Origin: Eonycteris spelaea
Taxonomy: Eukaryota; Chordata; Mammalia; Chiroptera; Pteropodidae
Assembly: GCA_003508835.1 (NCBI GenBank)
Contig: PUFA01000003.1
Span: 24,805,001 to 24,869,000 of the forward strand
Direction: 5' to 3'
Length of the DNA: 64,000 nucleotides
Under the pieces are notes generated by a model, which saw nothing but the letters and a program-made list of their open reading frames with translations, had not been told where the DNA came from and did not search any database. A program made the position numbers and the translations under genes. Below, piece by piece: positions 1-11,784 of the stretch (position 1 is its first letter; every line of letters begins with the position of its first letter).

Positions 1-292
1 TTTTAATGTAGCAGACCATAAAACAGACTCTTAGCTATACTCTAAATTTATTTGATAATATTTAATATGTCGATGTCCAAATGGCAAATATAACGACCTA
101 GGAGATTATCTGGTCAGATTCCAACTTAACTCTCCCTGGCCTTTGGGGTAGGACATGAACTCTCGAGCCTCTCATTCTATTTCCAAATCCTTCATAAAAT
201 TGGTCATGTGGTGACTTCACAGGAGTTCGTGCAGCCTTGCAGAAACATTTTTAAAACTCATTTTTCCCATCAGCTTTTTGAGCCTGCACAAG
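1..292. other. Unique sequence, nothing recognised
   Basis: AT-rich, then mixed composition. No repeat family, RNA gene or coding signal that I can support. Confidence 0.5.
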
Positions 293-305
293 CAGCACCG
301 AGCGT

Positions 306-368
306 CAGCAGCACGGGACGAGGCAGCACGGACCGAGGCAGCACCGGACCGAGGCAGCGCCGGGCGCG
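306..368. repeat. GC-rich minisatellite, about 15-base unit, 4 copies
   Basis: Units of the form GAGGCAGCACGGACC are repeated at 320-334, 335-350 and 351-367, preceded by a partial copy at 306-319. CpG content is high compared with the AT-rich flanks. A chance open frame on each strand runs through it (Arg/Gly/Ser-rich on +), which I do not count as a gene. Confidence 0.75.
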
Positions 369-655
369 AGCAGCCCCAAGCACAGGGTCCAGCACACTCA
401 TGTTCCCCTCCAGATGTTCTCACTCCTCTCCTCTCACCCAAGAGAAAATAAGTCTCCATCCGCTTCAGACCCATCCAGTCAGGAATGAGCCGACGTCTAA
501 CCACATCATGATTCCAGCTGGCACAGAGATGACTCTTCCCAGACTCCAAAGTACTCCTTTCTACATTATCTCGATTGAGTCCCACCGTTATTCTCCCAAG
601 GATAAGAAAAATAAATATTTAACGAGACACACGCAAAGCACTAGGCTGCATCAGC

Positions 656-830
656 ACGCGTTTCCGTTCATTTAAACCTCACAAGAACCTACGAGGCAGG
701 TGTTAAAATCTCCCTGATGAACGATGAGGAAACTGAGACTCAGAGAGGTGACACGTCTGACATGTCCCATAGCGAGTAGTGGTCAAGTCAGGATGCACAG
801 GTAAGTCATCAGGCTCCAAAGCCCATGCCT
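656..830 (-). repeat. MIR SINE
   Basis: Reverse-complement MIR layout: CCTCACAAGAACCTACGAGG, then GATGAGGAAACTGAGACTCA and AGAGAGGTGACACG, ending near CAGGATGCACAG. It is diverged but has the MIR core in the right order. Confidence 0.8.
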
Positions 831-1404
831 GTCTCCCTGGGCCACATCCTGTCAGCAGAGCACATTAAACCTATTTGTCACTGTGGTCTCACCCAGGCCT
901 AGTGGGGCTCCCTCTAGGTCTTCAGTATAGAAAACAGTAGGAGTTTGTTGAAGAGATCAGCAGCCTTCGGAGAACTGCAAGCTGGGTGTCACCCCCATTT
1001 TTCGGGCCTGGGGGGAGGTGGAAGTGCTACTCTAAAAACATAATGACAACATTTATGAGCAAGGGGAACGGGGTGGGGGTAGTCAGGGAGAGACTCTCAG
1101 GTAAACGAGGCACAGGTTGGGTTGGCAGCCCCTTTTGGCCCAATTGCCATAGGTTTTTTGAGTACTTGTGTTCTCAAAGCCACTTCATTGTTCCTATAGA
1201 GTGTCTTTATTATAGGGTAATTTTCAAACGTCTAAGAAAATTTTATACCAATTAAATAACTCCTCTTTGCATATGAACTGATATTAACTTTTGTAAAAAA
1301 AAAAATTTAAAAAAATAAAATAAAATCATCTTCGGCTTTAAAAATAAGTTTGAAAACATAGTCCAGAGAAACGGACCCAACAAAGACACTCCTCAAAATA
1401 CATT
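831..1404. other. Unique sequence, nothing recognised
   Basis: Mixed composition with an A-rich stretch at about 1294-1325. No gene or repeat family that I can support. Confidence 0.4.
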
Positions 1405-1735
1405 TGATGAATGCATTCATTTACTAGGGCTGCTTTGACAAAGCACCGCAGACCGGTGGCTAAAACAACAAATTTCGTTCCTCATAGTTCTGAAGTCTAC
1501 AAGTCCAAGATCAAGGTGTTGGCAGGTTTGGGCTCTTCTAAGTCTTCTCTCTCTGGTTTTTAGATGGCTGCCTTCTCCCTCTGTTATCACAAGGTCTTCC
1601 CTTTGTGTGTGTCTGTGTCCAAATTCCTCTTGTTATAAGGACAACAGTCAACTGGATGAGGGCCCACACTAATGACCTCATTTTAACTTTATTACCTTTT
1701 CCAAGACCCTATATCCAAATATAGTTACATTGTGA
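1405..1735 (-). repeat. LTR-type (MaLR/MLT-like) repeat, reverse copy
   Basis: The strand begins ATTTACTAGGGCTGCTTTGA, runs through AAGTCCAAGATCAAGGTGTT and CTTATAAGG-like text, and ends TAATGACCTCATTTTAAC plus CCCTATATCCAAATATAG. The reverse complement is collinear with the forward copy at 1985-2365. I place it with old MaLR-type LTRs with reservation; the family assignment is from memory. Confidence 0.5.
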
Positions 1736-1984
1736 GTAAAATAAAATGATTGCTGTTATTTTAAACCACGAAGTTTGGGGGTAAATTGTTACACAGCAAT
1801 CAATAACCAAAACAAAAACATTTTGATTAAGTCTTTCCTTCTTCCTAAAATTAATCCAAATGTGTAAATGATCACTTCCTCTTGGCATGTCTATGAATTT
1901 TCTGTTTACCATATTCTACATTTGCAAATGACAATGTCAACGGACATATTTATAAAGCCAAATCTGTAAGACCTTACATATTTT
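1736..1984. other. Spacer with LTR-end-like tail, otherwise unassigned
   Basis: Around 1735-1800 the text TTATTTTAAACCACGAAGTT with GGGGGTAAATTGTTACACAG resembles the end of another old LTR. The remainder (1810-1984) is AT-rich with no assignment. Confidence 0.35.
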
Positions 1985-2365
1985 GGGGGGAACAAAAATA
2001 CACACTGAGTTTTGCTCTCCCAAAATTCATAGGTTGAAACCCTACCTACAGATGTAACTGTATTTGGAGATAGGGCCTTTAAGGAAGTAGGTAAGGTAAA
2101 ATCAAGTCCTAAATGTGGGGCCATAACCCAACAGGACTGATGTCCTTACCAGAAGAGGGAGAGATACCAGGAGCGCAGGGGCTCAGAGACGGTGAGAAGG
2201 TGGTTATCTGCAAGCCAGGGAGAGAGGCCTTATCAGGAGCCAACCATGCCTGCACCTTGGTTTTGGGCTTCCAGCCTCTGGAACTATGAGAAAATACATG
2301 TCTGTCATTTAAGACCCCCCAATCCGTGGTACTTTGCCATGGCAACCTTAGCAAACTAAAACAAG
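1985..2365 (+). repeat. LTR-type (MaLR/MLT-like) repeat, forward copy
   Basis: CCCAAAATTCATAGGTTGAA opens the copy, followed by TGTATTTGGAGATAGGGCCT, TCCTTACCAGAAGAGGGAGA, TCTGCAAGCCAGGGAGAGAG and GGGCTTCCAGCCTCTGGAAC. The copy closes near CAACCTTAGCAAACTAAAAC. It is the same family as the reverse copy 250 bases to the left. Confidence 0.55.
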
Positions 2366-2614
2366 ATCTTTTCAAACATCCTAGATCTAGTTATTTTCAA
2401 TGATTCTATTTAAAAATGCAGATAAGCCCTTATCGATCATGAATAACTCTTTAGGTATCAATTCATCTAAACTTTTCCAGTGGTAGAATTGATTGAGAAC
2501 AGATTTCATTTGGGTCAAGGAAGAGGGAAGACGGGTATGAGAGAGAGCTATATATTAGTAGGCCAAGGATACCTGCACAGATGGGGGAGTGTGGAAGCAG
2601 GTGGAGCATCAAAG

Positions 2615-3210
2615 TCAGTTTAAAGGCACCTGTTTTTAATGTACAGTTCACTGATTTTTTGGTAAATCTATAGAGCTGTGCAACCATCATCACAATCCAA
2701 TTTGAGAACATTTTTCTCATCCCTGAAAGATCACCTGTGCATATCCACAACTGAACCACTAAACCTAAACCCGCACCATAGTAGGAGACACTACAGAATG
2801 GAAGACATTGGTTAGAAGCAACTGGAAGCTCTTGTAGCCTGCTGCTACATTTTCAAGAGCAATTTGGCCATCTAAAGTTGAGAATGCTCATATCCAATGA
2901 CCCAGGAATTCCCCTCTAGATATACATCCTAGAGACTCTCACATCTGCACTGGGAATCGCATACAGAAATACTACAGCATCCCTTGTAAAGTGACTGTGC
3001 TTAAAAACAACCCAAATGGCTATCAGTGTGAATGAATAAACAAGTTGCAATGTATTCATATAACATGATCCACTTAAGCAGCCATTGAAGTGAATAAACT
3101 GTAACTACAAGAATCAATATGAGTAAATCTCATAGGAGAATGTTGACTAAAAAGAGGTAGTTGCCAAACAATGTATATATTTAAAAGCTATTTATGTCAA
3201 AATTTCAAAC
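2615..3210 (+). mobile_element. Old L1 3' region, two pieces
   Basis: Piece one (2615-2765) has the TTTTAATGTACAGTTCACTG ... GTGCAACCATCATCACAATC text of L1 3' UTRs. Piece two (2845-3210) follows the end of L1 ORF2 (CAATGACCCAGGAATTCCCC, AACCCAAATGGCTATCAGTG, GAATGAATAAACAAGTTGCA). Both are strongly decayed and have no coding capacity. Confidence 0.6.
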
Positions 3211-3477
3211 CATAAACAGCATACATTTTTGTAGGTATGGCCTGTATTTAAGTTCTATTCCTTTAAAAGATTATTGTGACACAAATGTGGCCTAATGTTG
3301 AGATTTTGATGAAGCATAAAGATAATATGCTATCCCCGTCTTTGTAACATTTCATGATAATATTGTAAGAGATAAAAGGAATATGTTTCTTATAATCACA
3401 AAAAAGGAGGGGAAAAAAGCAAAATAACTCATACTCCATTGAGTTCACTGTTTCTTAACTGATTCTTTAAAAATGTT

Positions 3478-3570
3478 TTTAGGTAGTTATTCTGTACTGG
3501 CCAGGTGTTATGCACAATGTCGAGCATTCACGTGCTTTATCTCACTTCATCCACAGGTCAGCTCTGCCCG
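3478..3570 (-). repeat. MIR fragment
   Basis: CTGGCCAGGTGTTATGCACA with CGTGCTTTATCTCACTTCAT resembles the 3' half of MIR in reverse. It is short and diverged. Confidence 0.45.
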
Positions 3571-4044
3571 CCTCTGTGTTTCCGGGGTGTACTTTCACCT
3601 AAGCCTGCATACCACACATATTGATACTCCTGCTGCCTCGCTTCCTTCTCTCCTATTCAACAGCCGAACGTCTGCCGAAGGCAGATGATGTCTTTGTGTT
3701 TGAGCAACAGAAAACTAGGACTGTTGGGCTCATAAAAAGATAATCAAGCCTTTAACCATTATTGAATATGGCAGGGGGAAAAACCAGAGCATTTACCCCC
3801 CCCTCAGAAGCCATGCAAGGAGAATGAACAATTCTAAGAAAACTTAAGCCAGACAGGGATGTGTTTAGCATCTTCACCTCTATGGGCTTCTATCAAAATA
3901 GAACATTTTTTAATATTGGATTTTTATATCAACACATTCCAGGTTTTCCAAAGGGAAAGTGTCCCAATGACCCTTTCACATGGGTAACACAAGACGTAAG
4001 ACTCTTGTACTGAAACTCAAGACCAGCATTATCTGACCCATTAA
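3571..4044. other. Unique sequence, nothing recognised
   Basis: Includes a C-run at 3795-3805. No repeat, RNA or coding assignment. Confidence 0.4.
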
Positions 4045-4485
4045 TCTCTTGCTCCATACAACTTAAGCTGGGGCCACACTAGAACACTTGTTTTCTATGC
4101 TCGTCCTCTCGCTGCCCATTCCTCACATTGCTTGCTCTGGTTGGTGTTCTCTTTGGCTCCTCTTTCGCCCAGCTTTCTCTCATAACTCGGGATTTGGCAT
4201 CCTTTCCATCAATCAGGAATAGCTCAAATGTCCCTTCTTCCTACAGTTCTTCCCTATGAAATATTATAGTAAGCCGTGGTTGCATTTTGCCTATACATCT
4301 CTCTTGAATCGGATTTTGCCATATATAATATATTATTGTTATTTATTTTACATTATTTATCTTTCTGATTGTAGTATAGAAGCAAAGGAGACAATGTCTT
4401 ATGTATTTTTAAACCATTAAAATTACCTAAAACTGAACATATGAGAGATGCTTAATAAATGCTTGTCAAGTAACTAAATATTTCT
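4045..4485 (+). repeat. L2 LINE 3' end
   Basis: Pyrimidine-rich text ending TAGTATAGAAGCAAAGGAGA ... GAGATGCTTAATAAATGCTT follows the order of the L2 3' terminus (promoted by the AATAAATG tail). It is heavily diverged. Confidence 0.55.
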
Positions 4486-4648
4486 ATCTTAACACATCTG
4501 CATTTCGGGCTGTTTATTTTCACTGTAGCAGCTGGAATTCATTATGTCAGGAATCAAGATAAACCTCTTGCTTTCTGGTGTCCTAAACAAACCTGCTTAC
4601 AGAAATCAGCGGACCCAGATGATGGAATTGTTAACCTATTCTTCTGAC

Positions 4649-4819
4649 CAGTAGTTCTCTGCCCTGGCTGCACATTAGAATCCTTTGGGGAGCTTTGAAG
4701 AAACACGAATATCCAGATCCTTTCCTGAAGCAGCTCATCTGGGATAAGGCTAGGATATCTGGAATACCGGAAATGCCCCCAAGGAATTCTAATGTGCAGA
4801 CAGGGCTGTGGAACTAGTG
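4649..4819. mobile_element. hAT-Charlie MITE (MER5A-like) with long inverted ends
   Basis: The left end CAGTAGTTCTCTGCCCTGGC and the right end, read in reverse complement CACTAGTTCCACAGCCCTGT, are inverted copies. The inner parts GCCCTGGCTGCACATTAGAA and its mirror differ at a single base. Length 171 fits the MER5 class. No clear 8-base target duplication remains. Confidence 0.7.
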
Positions 4820-4829
4820 CCTATGCAGT

Positions 4830-6040
4830 CATTTGAACACCCAGGCCAGGTGAGGTTTGGGTACACCAGCTTGGGAAGGAAGCCTGAACAACGTAGTAAG
4901 CAAAGGGAACTCGACCCTATTTGCATCAAAGGCTGCAAACTGCTTAAGAACCACCTTCCCAGCAGCTTTTATTCAAAAGGTGGATGAGCTCATTTGAAGT
5001 GCATCTTATCTATTTGTTAAAGCACTCACAGGATTCTCTTAAATGCATAGGCAACTTCCACCTTTCCTCTTCCCCTTGTCCTGTCAGCAGTTACTGTATG
5101 AATTTGAAAGTCATAAAACTCCTTTCCTTAAATAAATTTTAAAAGTTCTATAAACTATGTATCTACTAAAAGAATATGAGTGCTGGACCATGTCGCCATA
5201 AGCAAATATGGATACAAAATCGAGTTCAGTGAAAAGAGTAGAATATAAATAGTACTAAATGCAACTGTATACAATACAGTGCAAATATGGGGTACTTTAA
5301 TTTAATGGAAATTTTTCATCAATTGGGTACAACATACAATGAAGATTCAAAGTTATTTTAATAGAGGTATATAACGCAGACATTTATTATAAGGTTGACT
5401 TGTCACCTGATTAGAGCATATTATTTTTGCAACATTCTTCAAGCAAATCTACCCTGTGTTTCTCTGAAATGTGTTTCTTGCCCAACTGCTTTATTTTGAT
5501 GGTCCTGACTGGGTTCTTCAGAAGGTTGAGTTTATGATTGTTTTCTGTACCTTCCTTTGGAAAGCACCCTTTACCCTGTAGTGACATCATGTAATTCTAC
5601 AACTCTGGAACTACATTCCTGCTGCTCTGTCAGCCTGGAAGTTGATTCCTTGCAAACTGAGCATTTTCGTAAACTCACCATGGTGAGATGACACACACTT
5701 CGCCTTAAAAATAAATTCTTTAAGCTTGAAAACAATTTTGTTTTCCTTCTCCCTTTTGAATGAAGTAACAACTTCCATTCTTCGCTTGTTTTTAAGAATA
5801 GTAGGCATGATCTAGTTGCATTTCAAAACCTGTAAGCAACCTAGCTAGGAACCCTAAGGTTATTTCATTAATAAGGGAATGGATCTTTTCTAAATAAATA
5901 ATAATGACAAGTAACTTTAAATGTTAGTTGTGTACTATAATTGGCAAAGTGTTAGAGAGCAGGCACTTCCGTTCATCACAGGAGAGGATACAATTTGGTG
6001 GGAAATGTATAAAATGGTGTAGCACACAATGGGAAACAGA
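4830..6040. other. Unique sequence, nothing firmly recognised
   Basis: AT-rich with no repeat I can name. Two overlapping chance frames on the minus strand at 5571-5808 have no recognisable domain. Confidence 0.4.
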
Positions 6041-6044
6041 ATGA

Positions 6045-6665
6045 AAGTTCCTCAGAAAATTAGAAATGGAATTACCATATGACCTGGCAATCCCACTTCT
6101 AGGTATATATTCAAAAGAACTGAAAGCAGGCTCTCAAAGAGGTATTTGCGTACCCCAAGTTCATAACAGCATTATTCCCTCCCCCCGTGAGGGAAGCAAC
6201 TCTAGCATCTATTGACAGATGATCGGGCAAACAAAATATGGTATGTGCATAAAATTAAATATTATTCAGCCTTAAAAAGGAAGTAAATTCTGATACATGT
6301 TACATATGGATGAACCTTGAGGACATTATATAAGTGAAATAAGCAAATCACAAAAAGACAAATAGTGTATGATTACACTTATATGAGGTATATAGAATAG
6401 TCAAATTCATAGAAACAAAGTAGAATGGAAGTTTGGGGGGAGGGGAAAATTGGGCAAATGAGGGGGTATGACAAAGGGAAAGTTGTTTAATGGATAGAGT
6501 TTTGGTTTTGCAAGATGAAGTTCTGGGTATTGGTTAAACAATAATGTGAATATACTTAATACTAAATGATTGTACACTTAGAAACAGTTACAATTATTGT
6601 GTTATGCTGTGTGTTTATTTACTACGATAAAAATTTTAAGATTTTTAGAAAAAGGAGTGTAAATT
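6045..6665 (+). mobile_element. L1 fragment, ORF2 end and 3' UTR
   Basis: Collinear with the L1 ORF2 C-terminus: CCATATGACCTGGCAATCCC, TTCATAACAGCATTATTCCC, ATTATTCAGCCTTAAAAAGG, TGATACATGTTACATATGGA, then a 3' UTR (GGTATGACAAAGGGAAAGTT, GATTGTACACTTAG). It has multiple stops and indels. Confidence 0.8.
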
Positions 6666-6838
6666 GATACAACTTCTATGAAGAAAAATTTAGCAATATC
6701 TATTTATGGATATGGATTATATTTATAAATACACAATTTATATTTTTATATCTATAAATTTATTTTATATAATTTACAATTTTATAAATATTTATAAATG
6801 TTTATAATTTTTAAATATTTATAAATATGAAGTACACG
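6666..6838. repeat. AT-rich low-complexity tract
   Basis: TATAAAT-type motifs repeat irregularly between 6700 and 6835 (TTTATAAATATTTATAAATG). Nothing else is visible. Confidence 0.7.
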
Positions 6839-7215
6839 ATTTTAAATTCATATAGCCTCTGACTCAGCAATTCTACTTATAGAAATTGAAACTACAAATA
6901 TACTTACATGTGCAAAATTAGGTACCTAAGAGCATATTTATTGCAACATTTTTTTATTGCAACATTTTTTAACACAGCAAAAGACAGGAAACCACTTAAG
7001 ATGTCATCTATGGGTCCTTAAATAGTAAATTCAAATATTTTATTTAAACAACATCTTTGAAATCATTCCATAATAATTTATATAAACTATGGTCCATCCA
7101 TAGAATGTTAAAAAAAATTAAGAGGCAGCTCTATATAATTTTTATGGAATGATCCCATTTACATTGTTAAAAATAAAAGCAAAGCAGGTAAATGTTTTCA
7201 GAATGCTATAATATT
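6839..7215 (+). mobile_element. L1 fragment, ORF2 end
   Basis: CCTCTGACTCAGCAATTCTA opens the piece; ATTGCAACATTTTTTAACAC, AAACCACTTAAGATGTCATC and TATGGTCCATCCATAGAATG follow in L1 order. It includes a tandem ATTTATTGCAACATTTTTTT duplication at about 6935-6971. Confidence 0.65.
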
Positions 7216-8399
7216 TAAAAGAAAATGAAGATATCGTTAGATCTTCACATGTTCACATCTTTATCAACATACACAAGAAGCTGGTAACTGAATACCTCGA
7301 ATACATGAATGAGAGGAAGATATATTTATCACTGTGTATTTTAATGTACTACTTTAATTTTTTGTGGTGTATTTTGAATCTGTATCATAATAAGGCATTG
7401 GGCCCTTCTCCTAATCCTAAGAAAAATGTTGCTGTCAAAAGTAGTTGCTTTCGCCTGCTTTCCTTCCCCCTCCCAGATCCTTAGCCTCATCCCTCAAAGA
7501 CAGTCACATCTCACCAAGGCTCAGAAGTGTCCATTGACTTTGTTCCTCTCCAGAAAAAGAGAGATCATTTTCAGTAGTAACTGATTTAAATTAAGCACAC
7601 AATAAGGGGTCGTGCAAAAGGCTAGACTTTCGGTTTAACAATTATGTAAAAATACTTAACTGTGTAGCAGGAATAAAAGAATAGACACTAAGTTATAAGT
7701 GTGATGGAAAATGTATGTTTTTAAAAACTCTATTTTTAACATTGTCACAAGCATCCATAGTAAATATTTTAATTGCTTTTTAATTATGTTGGATGCATAT
7801 GAATATTTCTTTGACTACAACACAATGTGGGACAGGACATGAGGGCTAGGCTTTATATGGGTTATACACATAAATATTACACTCTCTGATACACTTATGT
7901 CATGAAAGGGGATTGTTCATAGCCAGTCAATTTGTCATCAATGCAAACTCCTTCCCATTAAATAGTTAGGTAATATACTAATTTATATTTTAAAAATGAA
8001 CAAGTAGAGGGTTAAGTAGAATATTTAAAATTATAAGGATCACCAAAAGAAGAAAAATCATAATGTAAATGTCAAAAACTAGCAGGAAAAATTAGTAAAA
8101 ATAAGTTCTTAATTTTCACATAGAAAAGTCAATAATATTATCTAAGATTATAAATCAAGACATAGCTGTGTGAACAGATTATCTAGACTCTGGTTGTAAA
8201 GGCAAGAAATTGTTGATCAGAAGCGAAGCAAGAGTGTTGCTTTCTATCATAAACTCTGCTTTACTATTTGATATAGTCTCATATGCATATTTTTCTTTGA
8301 TAAATATTTTGAGGCCGTCAATAATTGTTTACTGACAAAGAGTCTATTATAAGTCTATAACTAGATCATACATAAATAAAATTAATTTAAAATTTTAAA
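7216..8399. other. AT-rich sequence, nothing firmly recognised
   Basis: No gene or RNA. Parts resemble worn L1 or L2 text too weakly to call. Confidence 0.35.
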
Positions 8400-9030
8400 A
8401 TCTAAGACATGAACTCTATCCTCAGAGAGCTCATGTTCTCAGAGGGACAACGATATTCGAATACAGGTGACCAGACACATATATGTATACATGTATACAT
8501 GTACGTATGTATATGAGTGTGTGACCATATGGAGGAACTAAAATGGAATGTTGTGTAGGGGAAGAGGAGACCCAGAGTGGAAGCAGTCCAGGGGTGCTTC
8601 GCCGAATAGCTGGGCTCTGAAGGCTCTAGACAAGAAGAGGGGGTGGGAGGTGGTTCTTCTGGGTAGGGAGCTAGGGTGCAAAGGAGGAATGGGCCTTACG
8701 TGTTTATGGGCCACTGAGGGGACAAATCGACTAAGCAGAGAATGGGAGGCTAGAACATGAGGTGGTGGAGTGGCTTAGGGTAAGGGCGAGGGACTGGATT
8801 GCAAAGGCCTGTGACATCCAGACAGAAAAGCTGACATTTGGTGGAGTAGGATAAGGTAGTGGGTTATGGAAGTACCTGGGTGGGGGAGTGACATTGATCT
8901 AACAATAAAGAGAGGATGTTCCCACTGAGAGAGGCGTATCCAGGGTGCCATGTAAAAGTAGGTGCGAGGTGATGATGAGCTCATATGAGAGAAGAAAGAG
9001 AAATGGACACACTCCCTGTACTTCATGACC
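8400..9030. repeat. Unassigned old repeat-like segment
   Basis: GC-richer, G-biased on + (GGTGGGAGGTGG, GAATGGGAGGC). The opening text ATGAACTCTATCCTCAGAGA resembles the start of a widespread L2-associated mammalian repeat. Its 5' part carries an alternating TATACATG tract (8475-8520). I cannot assign a family with confidence. Confidence 0.3.
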
Positions 9031-9122
9031 CTGTTGGTCAGTAGATCGCAGACGCAGCTCAGAATTCCCTAAATTGCAGGGGTCCTAAAGACAGATGCCT
9101 GTGTCTTCCTGGACAGAACTAT

Positions 9123-9268
9123 GTTAGTAAAAAAAAAGAAAGAAAAGAAAAAGAAAGAAAAGAAGAAAGAAAAGAAAGAAAGAAAAGAAAAGAAAGAAAA
9201 GAAAGAAAGCAAAGAAAGAAAGCAAAGAAGAAAGAAAAGAAAGAAAGAAAGCAAAGCAAAGAAATTAC
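9123..9268. repeat. (GAAA)n microsatellite
   Basis: About 145 bases of pure A/G text, mainly GAAA units with later GCAAAGAAAGAAA interruptions. It produces Lys/Glu-rich and Phe/Ser-rich chance frames on the two strands. Confidence 0.95.
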
Positions 9269-9329
9269 AAATAGCTGAGGAGGATTTGGTTAGATGGGTC
9301 TGGATTTGAGGTTGGTGAGATGCTGTTCG

Positions 9330-9515
9330 GACGTTGGGTAGAGTATTGATAGAGTCGACAGGCACAGCTTTAAACCCCAGCTCCACCACTTACTAGTTTT
9401 TATCACCGTGAGTGTCACGTACCTCTCAGTCACAGAGTATGTATTTACCAAAAGAAGGGAACAATGACTTCCTCATAGGAAGGACGGAAGGTTTGTGTGA
9501 GAAAATGTGAACAAA
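9330..9515 (+). repeat. MIR SINE
   Basis: CTTTAAACCCCAGCTCCACC, ACTTACTAG, then the CACGTACCTCTCAGTC area and CAATGACTTCCTCATAGGA follow MIR order (tRNA-like core, then the deteriorated 3' half). Confidence 0.6.
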
Positions 9516-9519
9516 GCAC

Positions 9520-10060
9520 CTAGTCTGTGGCACCCCACAGACTGGAGGTGCCCTGTTCTGGTGCCCATTGCTTCCCAGTATCTACTCCCCTGATCACAGC
9601 CCTCGTGCTTCTCTGGATCTGACTTCAACTCTAGGGCAGCCATGTGACCCATGCCTAAGCCAATCAGCACAGTCCATTCTCCTGGCCACAGTGATTGGCT
9701 GGAGGATGAGCCCGTGGCCCAGGCTCAGGAAAATTAGGTTCAAGATTTTTTGTTGTTGCTCAACAGTTAGAGGAAAAGAGGTGTTTTACCAGGAGACAGG
9801 ACTCCGGAGTGGTTCTGGCCTGGAGGCACACGCAGCTATTGTGCAGACACGTGGAGTGCAAGGATGACGTGGTCGTGGAGGACAGAATGGAGAGCTGGAA
9901 AGATCCATCGCTATTACTGAGGCCCTGGACACAGCTAGCCCTGTGGCCAGGCTGCCCCTGGACTTTTCTGTAAGAGAGCCTCAGATTCCTTTTTTTAAGC
10001 CTATTTGGTTGGGGTTTTCTGGCACTTGCAACTCAACGAGCCCTAACTGATATATCTTCT
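9520..10060 (+). repeat. Old LTR-type repeat, family unassigned
   Basis: Contains CAGCCATGTGACCCATGCCT and AAGCCAATCAGCACAGTCCA, a second CCACAGTGATTGGCTGGAGG, and ends with TTTTCTGGCACTTGCAACTC and CCTAACTGATAT. I recognise the layout from common old mammalian interspersed repeats but not the exact family. No coding capacity. Confidence 0.4.
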
Positions 10061-11539
10061 ATCTATCTCCCGCTCTTCAATAACTACAAGTTACCAGGTT
10101 GAGCTTCTTCTGCGGGAAAAGGAGTTTTTCCATTTTGTCTTCCCTCTTCCCAGCAATAGAGCAACACACGGAAACAGCTTGCCAATGGCTTTGGTTTCCC
10201 TTCCCAATCGAGCCCCACGGGGTCACACTGGAAGCAAGTCCATCTAGAGTCAAAATAACCACCTGCTTTTCTCTCCCTCATCTTGGGAGGGGGAGGCACA
10301 TTCCTTATTCTTCTCTCATGGCGTGTTTTTCGCTGCACCCCTCCCCCTCCGTTTTCCCAGTCGATGAAGGTCCCATATGGACACACTGATTTTAACACCG
10401 TCCTTCCTTTACAGTCTTTTCATACTTCAGTCTATGGCCTCAGTTACTACTGCCATACGTTTCCTCTCCTCCTCCATATTTCAGGGCCGGAAAATGCTTG
10501 TTAAACATTTGCTCCCAACACCTACCAGTGGATCTTCTTTTATTAAGGAGGGAGCTCTGTGTGGTGGTGAGATGGTTTCAGTCAACCTTGAATTTATAAA
10601 TAGCTAACACTCCAATTGGTTGTGAGCCTGGCAGAACGGGTAACATATGCATGCCCCCCATCTGAGTAGGCCCAGCTTATGTTATGTTGAGCAATTTTTT
10701 CTAGAAATGAATAAAAATTAAATTACGACAAAATGTCTTAATTCCCTATTATTCATCTCAGATGCTAGTTTTTAATTGAGCACTCTATAACTTTAATCAA
10801 AATCCCCAACATTTGAAGACAGCAACTCTCTTTCCGTAGAAGGGAGCTGCAAATATACTTGGGTGCCCTATAATTTGTTATAACATATTAAAATTGTAGT
10901 TTCAGTTTCCTTTCCCCCTAAAATTCTATAATAAAAAGAAAATGACCAAACATAAAGCAAAATGAACCCTCAAAAACTGAGAATATTTTGATGAATTTAT
11001 TTTCTCTCCTTTCCTTTAAAATATCGTAAATCTTTTGGAAAGTCTAGCAACCTTGTTGTAATCTCTGATAATTAGAAACAGAAAGAGGCTGAACAAATAA
11101 GATCACCAATCCACCTCACCTTACCTGTCAGTTTTAACCTCCTCTCATGCAAAAAAAAAAAAAAAAAAATCATAACTCCTAGGAGCAGCCAAATTGACTC
11201 ACATTGTCTTTTCCCTACCCTCAGCCTCTTCAAGTCATGGGGAAAAGACGACATGAGAGAAGCAAAGAACAAGAAAGAGAAAATAAAGATGCTGTGGCCA
11301 CAGGCCTAGATAATCTGCTGAGTCTGCAAACTGGAAAACATGTGACCTGGCTGAACCGGGTAGCTCAATTAACCCCAAGAAGGACATACCTACAGGCCAG
11401 GGAGAGGGCACCAGCAAGCAACGAGCTTCTGTGCCAATAAGGGAAAATTCACCACTGAGGAAAAAATTTTCTCTTTTAAAACAAAAACAAAAGAATTGCT
11501 GTCCTCATACTCACAGCATGTTTTATAACTACCTGAAAG
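10061..11539. other. Unique sequence, nothing recognised
   Basis: Mixed composition up to 10640, AT-rich afterwards, with an A-run at 11151-11169. Overlapping frames on both strands at 10084-10607 lack any domain. No RNA gene seen. Confidence 0.4.
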
Positions 11540-11784
11540 CTCGTTATTCCTGCAGTCATGAAACACTAAGCACCTGGAGTCACCCAGCTAGTTAGTGACC
11601 ATGCTGAGGCGAGAGTGGCCTCCTGACACCATGGGTGGGTGCTCCCCACGACCCACTGTCCCTATAAAGCATTTGGAATATTTTCAGATTCTGTCCTAGG
11701 TAGTATGCTCTGGCCATTCAAATATCTCTCTTTCACAGGAGCCCTCAAATTTGATTAGAATGAGAAAAGGGAGGAAAATTCATC

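Noticed and set aside
208..675. 155-codon open frame on + (and 122 codons on - over the same place)
   Set aside because: Low-complexity Arg/Gly/Ser text caused by the GC-rich minisatellite; no domain, no splice or promoter context, and both strands open equally.
9121..9389. Lys/Glu-rich (+) and Phe/Ser-rich (-) frames
   Set aside because: Both are read-outs of the GAAA microsatellite.
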